Origin: AV40 sp035568175
GTDB lineage: Bacteria; Verrucomicrobiota; Verrucomicrobiia; Chthoniobacterales; UBA10450
Assembly: GCA_035568175.1 (NCBI GenBank)
Contig: DATMON010000018.1
Location: forward strand, 310,001-374,000
Length of the DNA stretch: 64,000 nt
Direction of reading: 5' to 3'
Positions 1 to 7,122 of this stretch are shown here, one piece after another. Positions within the stretch are counted from its first letter, which is position 1; every line of letters starts with the position of its first letter. The notes under the pieces were generated by a model that saw nothing but the letters and a program-made list of their open reading frames with translations, ran no database searches and was not told the DNA's origin. Both the position numbers and the translations under genes were made by a program.

Positions 1-437
1 GGCTAAACCGCGATCCGCTTCGAAATGCTGAATTGCGCGAAGGAGTAAATCTTTACGGATACACAGGCAACGATCCTTCAGACGGCGTCGATCCGCTCGG
101 GCTTTGGAAGGCGTACGGAAATTGGTGTGGCCCTGGTTGGACTGGAGGACGTCGCGAAGTAATTAATCGACATCGAGCCGGTTTTTATTCACCGCCGATA
201 GACGGTTTGGACGCAGCGTGTGTGAAGCATGATATCTGTTACTACAAATGTCGACAGACGCATTCTTGTGACCCAGGCGCTCGCAGTGACTGCTTTAGAG
301 GTTGCGACCATCACTTGACTAGCGCCGCGTACGCGGTTGGTGGTTTTTGGGGAAATATGATCGGTGCGGCTATTGATCGCCCTGGCAAACGTGATCCCGA
401 AGAGAACGAGCCCTCCTGCTCCTGTGGACAGAAATAA
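1..437 (+). CDS. RHS-repeat protein, 3' end, with phospholipase A2-like toxin tip (partial)
   Basis: The reading frame is open from the left edge of the window (frame 3), so only the last ~145 residues are visible. The visible start carries the RHS core signature (LYGYTGNDP, then DGVDPLGL), which marks the junction between an RHS shell and its variable C-terminal toxin. After PLGL comes about 110 residues with a WCGPGW motif, the pattern DAACVKHDICYYKC and several further cysteines (SDCFRGCDHH). CxxHDxC is the hallmark of secreted phospholipase A2 enzymes; the His-Asp pair would be catalytic and the cysteines would form disulfides. A polymorphic toxin that attacks membrane phospholipids is the likely role. 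The next gene overlaps its 3' end and is a membrane protein, as expected of an immunity partner. The toxin activity is inferred from the motif only; the delivery system and upstream shell are outside the window. Confidence 0.8.
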   Translation, partial: LNRDPLRNAELREGVNLYGYTGNDPSDGVDPLGLWKAYGNWCGPGWTGGRREVINRHRAGFYSPPIDGLDAACVKHDICYYKCRQTHSCDPGARSDCFRGCDHHLTSAAYAVGGFWGNMIGAAIDRPGKRDPEENEPSCSCGQK

Positions 438-747
438 GCTCGCCGCTCGAGTTGGTGTTGCTCTGTGTTTGCTACACCTCTCAGCCTTCGGAGCCCTTGT
501 GCTGTACATACGAAATTCGGTTGATCCACAGGCGCCATTATTGTGGAGCATCTTTGTCGTCACCGATTTCCCCGTGAGTTTAATTTACTTGCTCGCCGGC
601 ACTGTTTATTCTCATGGGTCGCAGCATGGAAATGGATGGAGTCAGTTTATATATTTCCCTTATCTCATTCACGGTGTGTTAGGCACGCTATGGTGGTATT
701 TTTTGCCGAGGCTTGTAACTCCGCGACGATTAGGCGGGATCTGGTAG
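364..747 (+). CDS. Small membrane protein, candidate immunity protein for the RHS toxin
   Basis: This protein of up to 127 residues is not recognised from any family. It has three hydrophobic segments, around residues 28-48, 57-80 and 93-115, so it should sit in the inner membrane. The frame begins inside the toxin gene. Possible starts are GTG at 364, GTG at 391 and GTG at 424, and none has a convincing ribosome binding site, so the start is uncertain. The overlap with the toxin 3' end suggests translational coupling. Position directly behind a polymorphic toxin tip is the usual place for the cognate immunity gene, and a membrane location suits protection against a phospholipase. The immunity role is inference from context. 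Confidence 0.5.
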   Translation: MRLLIALANVIPKRTSPPAPVDRNKLAARVGVALCLLHLSAFGALVLYIRNSVDPQAPLLWSIFVVTDFPVSLIYLLAGTVYSHGSQHGNGWSQFIYFPYLIHGVLGTLWWYFLPRLVTPRRLGGIW

Positions 748-870
748 CGGTTTAGCGCGAGCATCACAACAGCGTCGCGGGACAACACTCGCCGCCGCGG
801 TGCCTCCTCGACGCCAAGCTTTGAATAAATGTGCTCGAGATGTTTGATGACTGTCGCGGCGCTGATTCCT
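744..870 (-). pseudogene. Remnant of a LuxR-type helix-turn-helix regulator
   Basis: On the minus strand this stretch encodes GISAATVIKHLEHIYSKLGVE, the recognition-helix half of a LuxR/GerE DNA-binding domain (family pattern: GIS..TV..HL..IY.KLGV). The first half of the domain, with the LT.RE.EVL motif, is missing upstream, and the sequence after KLGVE drifts away from the family. It lies just downstream of the DUF5131 gene and on the same strand. It is read as a gene fragment left by rearrangement and has no plausible start codon of its own. Confidence 0.45.
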
Positions 871-895
871 TGGAATCGGACCGATCTCGGCTCGA

Positions 896-1615
896 TTACG
901 CCGCAATGTGCTGTGGCATCTCGTCGTACGTTCGACCCCGCAATAGACGCCCAGTTAGATCTTTTCGAACGCCGCCCCATTGCTTGAAGAAGAAGGGCAC
1001 GTCGGCTTTGCGACACGCGCGAAAAATCTCAAGCACCCAGTCGTTTCTCATCGGTCGCGCATATGGACCGGATTCGCCTCCAACAATCACCCAGTGAATA
1101 TCTGTCAGATCGAGTTCGACCAGCGATCCAATCAGCGGCTCACAAGAAAGGAAACGAATCGCAGCCGGAACTTTTCGGAGATCCTCCACGCGCGACAACA
1201 CTCGCGAATCCTCGACGCTAACGCCCATCCAAACATTAGGTGGCCAATCAATTTGCGTAGCAACATTTCGTAATCGCTCAGAGCGTTTGGTGAGAATTTG
1301 AAAAGTGTGTTGTGAGCAATTCCGCATGGTTGCAAAAACGCGTTGAATAAATTCGAGTGGAACATCTTTGTGGAAAAGATCGCTCATCGAATTCACGAAG
1401 ATCATTCGCGGTATTCGCCACGACTTTGGAAGACTGATAACGTCGTCATGCAGAGTTACACGAAAACCGTTTCTATATCGCCGGTTTCCCATCGCCTCCA
1501 ACCGAAACGCGAGACGCTCGGCATAGCAGTTCTTGCAACCCGCGCTAATTTTTGTGCAACCCGTCACGGGATTCCATGTCGCTTGCGTCCATTCGATGTG
1601 AGAATTGGCGGCCAT
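896..1615 (-). CDS. DUF5131 (phage Gp37/Gp68 family) three-cysteine protein
   Basis: This 239-residue protein starts with the family's typical IEWTQATWNPVTGC and carries the cluster C-x6-C-x2-C (CTKISAGCKNC) at residues ~20-30, followed by YAERL. The cysteines are spaced like a radical-SAM-type iron-sulfur site, and the family is usually treated as radical-SAM-like with unknown substrate. Further conserved stretches include FVNSMSDLFHKDVP, LTKR, WMGVSVE, SCEPL and VGGESG near the C-terminus, ending with FFFKQWG. All of these fit full-length Gp37/Gp68 members. It lies 9 bp downstream of tcmP in the same direction, and this pairing is recurrent for the family. Function is unknown; the pair is often found in mobile or phage-related DNA. 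Confidence 0.88.
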   Translation of the reverse strand: MAANSHIEWTQATWNPVTGCTKISAGCKNCYAERLAFRLEAMGNRRYRNGFRVTLHDDVISLPKSWRIPRMIFVNSMSDLFHKDVPLEFIQRVFATMRNCSQHTFQILTKRSERLRNVATQIDWPPNVWMGVSVEDSRVLSRVEDLRKVPAAIRFLSCEPLIGSLVELDLTDIHWVIVGGESGPYARPMRNDWVLEIFRACRKADVPFFFKQWGGVRKDLTGRLLRGRTYDEMPQHIAA

Positions 1616-1624
1616 TTTGATCAG

Positions 1625-2563
1625 TTAAAATAACTCGCGCTGACGGTCTGGAGCGATTTTGCATGACGACCGCCAAAACTCCAGACCTCTTCGATGCCGA
1701 GAGGCGAAAAGGAGATGATAGTAATGGCGAACGGCGCGAACGTCAGTGTGCAAATATCCTAGCTTTGCAAGCTTCGCACTGTATGCCTTGGCGAAAGAGC
1801 GGCGTAGAGCTTCATGATCCCCATTTTTCGCCATTGTGATCACATCTGAACGGCTGCAAAAGCCCTGATTGCCAAGGAACCGTTCGTATTTTTCGCGAGC
1901 TCGCGAATGTGTGGTTTCTAAAATCGCAGCGGCAATGTTGCGATTCACGTCGGTTCCTATAGCAACGTTGATCAGAAGATCCGCATTTCGCAAATGCGTA
2001 ACGACTTGTTCAATAGTCTCAAATGGTACGTCGCATTCCGTTGGATCGATGAATATCAGATTTAGGGAACGTGGCGACAAGTGGCTGACAATACGGCACA
2101 AGCCACGGGCATCGGAATAATCACCGGCGACTGCGTTAGCAAACTTCGCGGCGTTCAAGGCCGCAATCCGGAGATTTAATACCTCAACTACACGTGAACT
2201 CGCGTCGATGAAGATGGCGTTTTCGAAAAAGGAGGATTGGCGATTACGAAGCACCGCGAGCGGAGTGCCGTCCATCTCGGTGCAGTCATCGCGAACGATG
2301 CATCGCCCAGGCCCGCTGCCGATTTCGATATAGTTTAGCGAGTCCCACAAGTTCTTCATGCCGCCCGCAAAAATTCCGACATATTTTACGAGTCGGTAAA
2401 TTTTGTCGTATGACCACTCGCCCACTGCGCGAAGTGGAAGTCCGTCAAGCTTCGAGACGAAATTTACACAAAGGCCGTCGCTGTCAGTCTGCTCGCGATC
2501 ATCGCGTGTGCACCCAAGGCATTCATCATGCGCCTGCTGCCGAAGGTCTAGGCGATCATCCAT
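1625..2563 (-). CDS. tcmP: Three-Cys-motif partner protein TcmP
   Basis: This 312-residue protein matches the TcmP family, which is defined by its association with DUF5131 three-cysteine proteins; here the DUF5131 gene follows after 9 bp. Visible family features are DLRQQAHDECLGC near the start (family members have a conserved N-terminal segment before WSYDKIYRLVKYVGIF), a Rossmann-like loop IEIGSGPGR at about residue 85, FIDAS at ~120 and FIDPTECDVPF at ~180. The glycine-rich loop followed by an acidic strand end resembles SAM-dependent methyltransferases, but this is only a fold-level inference. ATG at 2563 was chosen over TTG at 2569. Base composition here is lower in GC than the chromosome to the right, in line with acquisition by transfer. 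Confidence 0.82.
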   Translation of the reverse strand: MDDRLDLRQQAHDECLGCTRDDREQTDSDGLCVNFVSKLDGLPLRAVGEWSYDKIYRLVKYVGIFAGGMKNLWDSLNYIEIGSGPGRCIVRDDCTEMDGTPLAVLRNRQSSFFENAIFIDASSRVVEVLNLRIAALNAAKFANAVAGDYSDARGLCRIVSHLSPRSLNLIFIDPTECDVPFETIEQVVTHLRNADLLINVAIGTDVNRNIAAAILETTHSRAREKYERFLGNQGFCSRSDVITMAKNGDHEALRRSFAKAYSAKLAKLGYLHTDVRAVRHYYHLLFASRHRRGLEFWRSSCKIAPDRQRELF

Positions 2564-2669
2564 GCACAAAATGTGACTGTAGAGTTCTCTTTAAGGCGCC
2601 GGCCATTAAAACGGGGGAAGTAAATCATGTTCCTATTAATCGCGGGAAAAGCGAGAAAATCCACTAAAA

Positions 2670-2683
2670 TGTTCACTTGAACG
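2670..2683 (+). promoter_or_regulatory. LexA box-like site (TGTTC-ACTT-GAACG)
   Basis: TGTTC-N4-GAACG matches the LexA motif described for Verrucomicrobia (TGTTC-N4-GAACA, recalled from the literature) at 9 of 10 positions. It overlaps a possible -35 (TTGAAC, 2677-2682), with a weak -10 (TAAATT, 2701-2706) about 18 bp downstream. It lies 30 bp before the ORF that leads into imuB and dnaE2, the classic SOS mutagenesis genes. A role on the divergent tcmP gene 107 bp to the left cannot be excluded. Confidence 0.6.
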
Positions 2684-3529
2684 TATATCCTGATTTGCCG
2701 TAAATTGGCGGCATGGCATGTGGGAGCTTGGAGCTTGGAGCTGGGAGGTCGGAGCCCGACAGGCGGTTAATCAAAGCAAAAGCGGAAAACGCCGAACGCC
2801 CAAAGTCGAACGCCCAACGCCGAATTACAGACGCATCGGTTCAGGAAATTCTTTCCATTCTGCACAAGTGGGGGATTCATACGCTTGGGCAGCTCGCCGC
2901 TCTAGATAAAGAGGAACTTCGTGTCCGGCTCGGCGCCGACGCCGTCCGGCTTTGGGAACGGGCCAATGGAACCGCGACGCGGCTCCTCAAATTTGTTCAG
3001 CCGCCGGAAGCGTTCGAGGAAAGTTTTGAGTTCGATCACGAGATCGAGACCGCGGAGCCGTTGTTGTTCATTCTCCGGAGATTTCTCGAACAGCTCGCGC
3101 TCCGACTCAGCTCAATTTACCTCGTCGCACGCGAGCTCACCCTGACGATTCATTTTTCGAAGTCCGAGGTGCGAGCTGCACCGGCGTTGGACGGGCATTT
3201 TGCGAAGGCAGGTGCCGCGCGCACGTACACGCGCGTTTTTAAAATCCCGCAGCCGACCAACGATGTCGGTCTTCTCTTTCGGATGCTCCAGACGCACCTG
3301 GAGAATTTTAAATCGGCGCATCCGATCGTGGCGGTCGCGCTGAGTGCGCAACCGAGTCGGCCGGCGTCACAGCAATTTGGATTATTTGAAACGGCTTTGC
3401 GTAATCCGCAGCAGCTTTATGAAACGCTCGCGCGTTTGAGCGCGTTGCTCGGGAGCGATCGCGTCGGAAGTCCGGCGCTGGAAGAAACGCATCGGCCGGA
3501 CGCGTTTCGGATGGAGCCGTTTGCCTGGA

Positions 3530-3546
3530 GTCCGAGCCGGACTGGC
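3530..3546 (-). repeat. Copy of the GCCAGTCCGGCTCGGAC repeat (inside imuB)
   Basis: Reverse-complement copy of a 17-bp sequence whose core AGTCCG-gct-CGGACT is an inverted repeat. The three other copies are at 3793-3809, 4269-4285 and 16396-16412. It is followed at ~3553 by a second hairpin (GCAGGCG-aga-CGCCTGC), so this block of imuB consists of inserted repeat DNA. Confidence 0.75.
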
Positions 3547-3792
3547 ACTATTGCAGGCGAGACGCCTGCCACCACAGCCAGAGTAGCATTGCGGCGGTTT
3601 CGGCCGCCGGCGAACACATCTGTGTTCGTTTCGGACGAGCGATATCTCGAGAGCGATAAACTGCGCGGCAAAATCGTCGATCAGAGCGGCCCGTTTTTGG
3701 TTTCCGGAAATTGGTGGGACGAAAAAGCGTGGGCACGCGCGGAGTACGACATGCAACTCGAGAACGGCGATCTGATTCGCGCATATGAAGAT

Positions 3793-3809
3793 GCCAGTCC
3801 GGCTCGGAC
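3793..3809 (+). repeat. Copy of the GCCAGTCCGGCTCGGAC repeat (inside imuB)
   Basis: Exact plus-strand copy preceded by AT, located near the imuB 3' end, where it is read in frame as ASPART. Confidence 0.75.
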
Positions 3810-3841
3810 CTGGAAAGTGGATGGCATTTATGACTGAACCT

Positions 3842-3873
3842 CTCAACGACTCAACACCTCAACGTCTCAACGA
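3842..3873 (+). repeat. Four tandem 8-bp units (CTCAACNN) directly before the dnaE2 start
   Basis: Units CTCAACGA, CTCAACAC, CTCAACGT and CTCAACGA abut each other and end exactly at the dnaE2 ATG (3874). No Shine-Dalgarno sequence is visible in this stretch, so the repeat occupies the place where the ribosome binding site would be. Confidence 0.9.
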
Positions 3874-6800
3874 ATGAAGTTCGTCGAACTTCATTCCTGC
3901 AGTGCGTTCAGTTTTTTGCGCGGCGGATCGTTTCCCGAGCAATTAGCTGAAACCGCGGCCGAACTGGAGATGCCGGCCATGGCGCTGCTCGATCGCAACG
4001 GCGTTTACGGCGCGCAACGATTCTCGGTCGCGGCACGCGAGCACAATGTTCGTCCGATCATCGGCGCCGAACTGTCGATGGAAGATGGCAGCATTCTGCC
4101 GGTGCTGGTCGAAAATCGGACCGGCTACAAAAATTTGTGCGAGCTGCTCACGCAAGCGCATCTGCGCTGCGAAAAAGGAAAATGCGAAATAAAATGGGAT
4201 GAACTACCACAGTTCACGGAAGGATTAGTGGCGTTATTCGGTGCATCATTGATTGCAGGCGAAATAATGCCAGTCCGGCTCGGACCTGCCACCACAGAAG
4301 CACGGGCGGCCCACAGGGCCGCGGCTACAACAATTCGTGTCTTTGGGCGGGAAAATGTTTTCGTCGAGATTCAGCGGCATTTCGTTCGCGGCGAAGAACA
4401 GATCAATCGGCAGCTTGTCGATCTTGCGCGTGCGCATCGATTGTTGATCCTGGCAACGAACGGCGTGCAGTATGCCAAGCCCTACGGGCGCGAAGTGTTG
4501 GATGTGTTCACCTGCATTCGTGAGCACACCCATCTCGATGCCGCCGGAAAACTGCTAACGCAAAACGCCGAACGGCATTTGAAGAGCGACCGCGAAATGC
4601 GGGAGCTCTTTCGCGATCTGCCGGAAGCGATCGAGAACACAACGCGCCTGGCCGAGCGGCTGACATTTTCGCTGAAAGATCTCGGCTACGAATTTCCAGA
4701 GTTTCCGGTGCCGGCCGGTCACAGCATGGATTCGTTTTTGCGGACGATCGTTTGGTTCGGCGCGCAACAGCGTTACGCCGCGGTCAGCGCACGCGTGAAA
4801 CGCCAAATCGAGGAAGAGCTCGCGCTCATCATCAAACTCGGGTTCCCCGGATATTTTTTAATAGTCTGGGACATCATCAATTTCTGTCGCGAGCACAACA
4901 TCATGGTCCAGGGCCGTGGCAGCGCGGCGAACAGCGCGGTTTGTTATTGCCTCGGCATCACACCGGTCGATCCGGTCAGTAGCAATCTGGTTTTCGAACG
5001 TTTCCTGAACGAAAACCGGAAAGGCTGGCCCGATATCGATCTCGATCTTCCCAGCGGCGACCGCCGGGAAGCGGTCATCCAGGAGATTTACCGGCGTTAC
5101 GGCAAACATGGCGCGGCCATGACCGCGAACGTGATCAGTTACCGCGGGCGCAGCGCCGCGCGCGAGATCGGCAAAGCGCTGAATTTTTCGCCGAGCATTC
5201 TCGATCGCTTCTCGCATCTCTTCGCGAACGGCGATTTTCCGCACACGCTCGATCTGCAATCACAAATCGAACAGGCCGGTTTACCGAAATCGCATCCGCG
5301 AATGCCGGCGTTCGTCTGTTTGTACCAGGCGATTTACGGATTGCCGCGCCATCTCGGCCAGCACTCCGGCGGGATGATCATTTGTCAGAACAAGCTCAGT
5401 TCGTTCGTGCCATTGGAGAACGCATCCATGCCCGGCCGCGTGGTTGCGCAATGGGACAAGGACGATTGCGAGGACCTCGGCATCGTGAAAGTCGATTTGT
5501 TAGGACTGGGGATGATGTCGGTGATGCAGGATGCGCTCGAGCTTTGTCGCGAACGCGGACGGCCGCTCGATCTCGCGCACATTCCAAAGGACGACGAGAA
5601 AACGTTCGAGATCATGCAGCACGCGGACACGATCGGCGTGTTTCAGATCGAGAGCCGTGCCCAAATGGCGACGCTGCCGCGGATGAAACCGAAATGTTTT
5701 TACGACGTTGTGATCGAAGTCGCGATCATTCGCCCGGGACCGATTCAGGGCGACATGGTGCATCCTTATCTCAATCGCCGCGCCGGCAAAGAACCGGTCA
5801 CGTACTTCGATGAACGATTGAAGCCGGTGCTCGAACGGACGCTCGGTGTTCCGTTGTTCCAGGAACAAATGCTCAAGATCGCAATGATCATGGCCGACTT
5901 TTCCGGGAATGAAGCGGAAGAGTTACGCCGCGCGCTCAGTTTTCATCGTTCGGAAGAACGGATGAATCGTGTCAGCATCAAGCTGCGCGCAGCGATGGAA
6001 CGGAAGAACGTGGCGCCGGACAAGATTGACAAGATCATTCAAGCGATCACGTCGTTTGCGCTTTACGGATTTCCGGAATCGCACGCGATCAGCTTTGCCA
6101 TTCTCGCTTACGGCAGCGCGTATTTGAAAGTGCATCGCGCGCCGGAGTTTTACGCGAGCCTGCTCAATAATCAGCCAATGGGTTTTTACACGCCGGCAAC
6201 GATCGTGAAAGATGCGCAGCGGCATGGCGTAAAGATCAAGCCGGTCTGCGTCGCGAAGTCAGATTTCCGCTGCACCGTTTTGGACGATAACACCTTCCGG
6301 CTTGGATTTTGTGTGGTGAACGGTTTTCGCCAGGAACATGCCGAAGAAATTGAGCGCGAGAGGCAACGACTCGCCACGGCGAGTCCGTCCGGCGGCGGAC
6401 AATTCAAGTCGCTGGACGATTTCAAACGGCGTGTTTCGCTTTCGAAAGAAGAGTTGCGCACGCTCGCCGAACTGGGCGCGCTCAATTGTTTCGCCGATCA
6501 TCGGCGCGCGGCGATGTGGAAAGTGGAAGTGCCGCTGCATGATGATCTACTTCGAAAGAATGTTGTAGAAGCGCTAGTGCCAAGCGCCTGTTTAGATAGT
6601 TCGGTGCTTGATACAAGCACCGCTACAACGCCTTTAGCTCCAATGACCGTTCAGGAGCGAGTGACAGCCGATTATCAGACGATGAATTTAACCGCCGGGC
6701 CGCATCCGATGAAGCTACTTCGCGAGCGATTGCCGAACATTTGGCGCGCAATTGATCTCGCTCAGGCGAAACACGGCGCCACGGTTCAGATCGCGGGGAA

Positions 6801-7056
6801 TGTGATTTGCCGTCAGCGGCCGGGAACGGCGAAAGGATTTGTCTTCGTTAGTTTGGAAGATGAGACCGGCGTCTCGAATGCGATTGTCGATCCAGATTTA
6901 TTCGAGCGCTTCCGGCTTCTAATCACCGAAGAAGATTTTCTGTTGATCGAAGGCGAAGTCCAGAACTCAGACAACGTCGTGCTGATCAAAACGTGCGAGA
7001 TCAGACCGCTTGCGCACGACCAGCTGGTCGGGAGCGAGTCGCACGACTTTCGTTAA
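3874..7056 (+). CDS. dnaE2: Error-prone DNA polymerase III alpha subunit DnaE2
   Basis: This 1060-residue protein is a full-length DnaE2/ImuC, the catalytic subunit for SOS translesion synthesis. It begins with the PHP domain (VELHSCSAFSFLRGGS). The polymerase core has GRGSAANSAVCYCLGITPVDP and the catalytic motif PDIDLDLPSGDRRE near residue 388, then IGVFQIESRAQM and VAIIRPGPIQGDM. A C-terminal OB-fold region (VQIAGNVICRQRPGTAKG) follows, as is typical of DnaE2. Two stretches are not family sequence: residues ~130-152 and ~898-918 are encoded by palindromic repeats inserted in frame at variable sites (4269-4328 and 6565-6626). It follows the truncated imuB after 36 bp, so it is probably co-transcribed from the LexA-type promoter. 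With imuB headless, the intact mutasome is doubtful, although this polymerase looks complete. Confidence 0.96.
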   Translation: MKFVELHSCSAFSFLRGGSFPEQLAETAAELEMPAMALLDRNGVYGAQRFSVAAREHNVRPIIGAELSMEDGSILPVLVENRTGYKNLCELLTQAHLRCEKGKCEIKWDELPQFTEGLVALFGASLIAGEIMPVRLGPATTEARAAHRAAATTIRVFGRENVFVEIQRHFVRGEEQINRQLVDLARAHRLLILATNGVQYAKPYGREVLDVFTCIREHTHLDAAGKLLTQNAERHLKSDREMRELFRDLPEAIENTTRLAERLTFSLKDLGYEFPEFPVPAGHSMDSFLRTIVWFGAQQRYAAVSARVKRQIEEELALIIKLGFPGYFLIVWDIINFCREHNIMVQGRGSAANSAVCYCLGITPVDPVSSNLVFERFLNENRKGWPDIDLDLPSGDRREAVIQEIYRRYGKHGAAMTANVISYRGRSAAREIGKALNFSPSILDRFSHLFANGDFPHTLDLQSQIEQAGLPKSHPRMPAFVCLYQAIYGLPRHLGQHSGGMIICQNKLSSFVPLENASMPGRVVAQWDKDDCEDLGIVKVDLLGLGMMSVMQDALELCRERGRPLDLAHIPKDDEKTFEIMQHADTIGVFQIESRAQMATLPRMKPKCFYDVVIEVAIIRPGPIQGDMVHPYLNRRAGKEPVTYFDERLKPVLERTLGVPLFQEQMLKIAMIMADFSGNEAEELRRALSFHRSEERMNRVSIKLRAAMERKNVAPDKIDKIIQAITSFALYGFPESHAISFAILAYGSAYLKVHRAPEFYASLLNNQPMGFYTPATIVKDAQRHGVKIKPVCVAKSDFRCTVLDDNTFRLGFCVVNGFRQEHAEEIERERQRLATASPSGGGQFKSLDDFKRRVSLSKEELRTLAELGALNCFADHRRAAMWKVEVPLHDDLLRKNVVEALVPSACLDSSVLDTSTATTPLAPMTVQERVTADYQTMNLTAGPHPMKLLRERLPNIWRAIDLAQAKHGATVQIAGNVICRQRPGTAKGFVFVSLEDETGVSNAIVDPDLFERFRLLITEEDFLLIEGEVQNSDNVVLIKTCEIRPLAHDQLVGSESHDFR
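4269..4328 (+). repeat. Palindromic repeat inserted in frame within dnaE2
   Basis: The block starts with the 17-bp GCCAGTCCGGCTCGGAC copy (4269-4285), continues with the hairpin GCGGCCC-aca-GGGCCGC and ends in GGCTAC, the same end as the other CTAC-bounded elements of this window. It encodes residues with no counterpart in the DnaE2 family, between GLVALFG and the conserved FGRENVFVEIQRH. Confidence 0.75.
6565..6626 (+). repeat. GTAG...CTAC palindromic element inserted in frame within dnaE2
   Basis: The element begins with GTAG (6565-6568) and ends with CTAC (6623-6626). It contains a perfect 9-bp hairpin, CGGTGCTTG-ata-CAAGCACCG (6602-6622), and an imperfect hairpin with GCGCT/AGCGC arms. 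It is translated as a linker between the HhH region and the OB-fold of DnaE2. Confidence 0.75.
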
Positions 7057-7063
7057 CAGAGAT

Positions 7064-7089
7064 CTGCCGCCAGTGACGGCGGCAGCTAC
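7064..7089. terminator. Hairpin between convergent dnaE2 and gnd (CTAC-ended element)
   Basis: CTGCCGCC-agtgac-GGCGGCAG forms a perfect 8-bp stem followed by CTACAAC. It sits 7 bp after the dnaE2 stop and 37 bp from the gnd stop. It belongs to the same palindromic family as the other CTAC-ended elements and could stop transcription from either side, although there is no U-tract. Confidence 0.5.
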
Positions 7090-7122
7090 AACGCCATTCG
7101 CAGGGCGACGACTAAAACAAAA

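Larger units (their letters stand above)
2713..3837 (+). pseudogene. imuB: 5'-truncated imuB (Y-family polymerase-like mutasome protein lacking its palm domain)
   Basis: From residue ~43 on, this 374-residue ORF is the C-terminal part of ImuB: the WGIHTLGQLAAL helix-hairpin region, FEESFEFDHEIETAEPLLFILRR, a little-finger-like part and the C-terminal VSGNWWD region. The N-terminal ~200 residues of the polymerase core are absent. In their place are ~40 residues encoded by low-complexity repeats (ttggagc and aacgccc units), and an in-frame TAA at 2701-2703 blocks any longer start. Residues ~275-295 come from an inserted palindromic repeat. ImuB normally links DnaE2 to the beta clamp; whether a headless form still works is unknown. 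It lies 36 bp before dnaE2 and directly behind a LexA-type site, so it may be a transcribed remnant. Confidence 0.75.
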
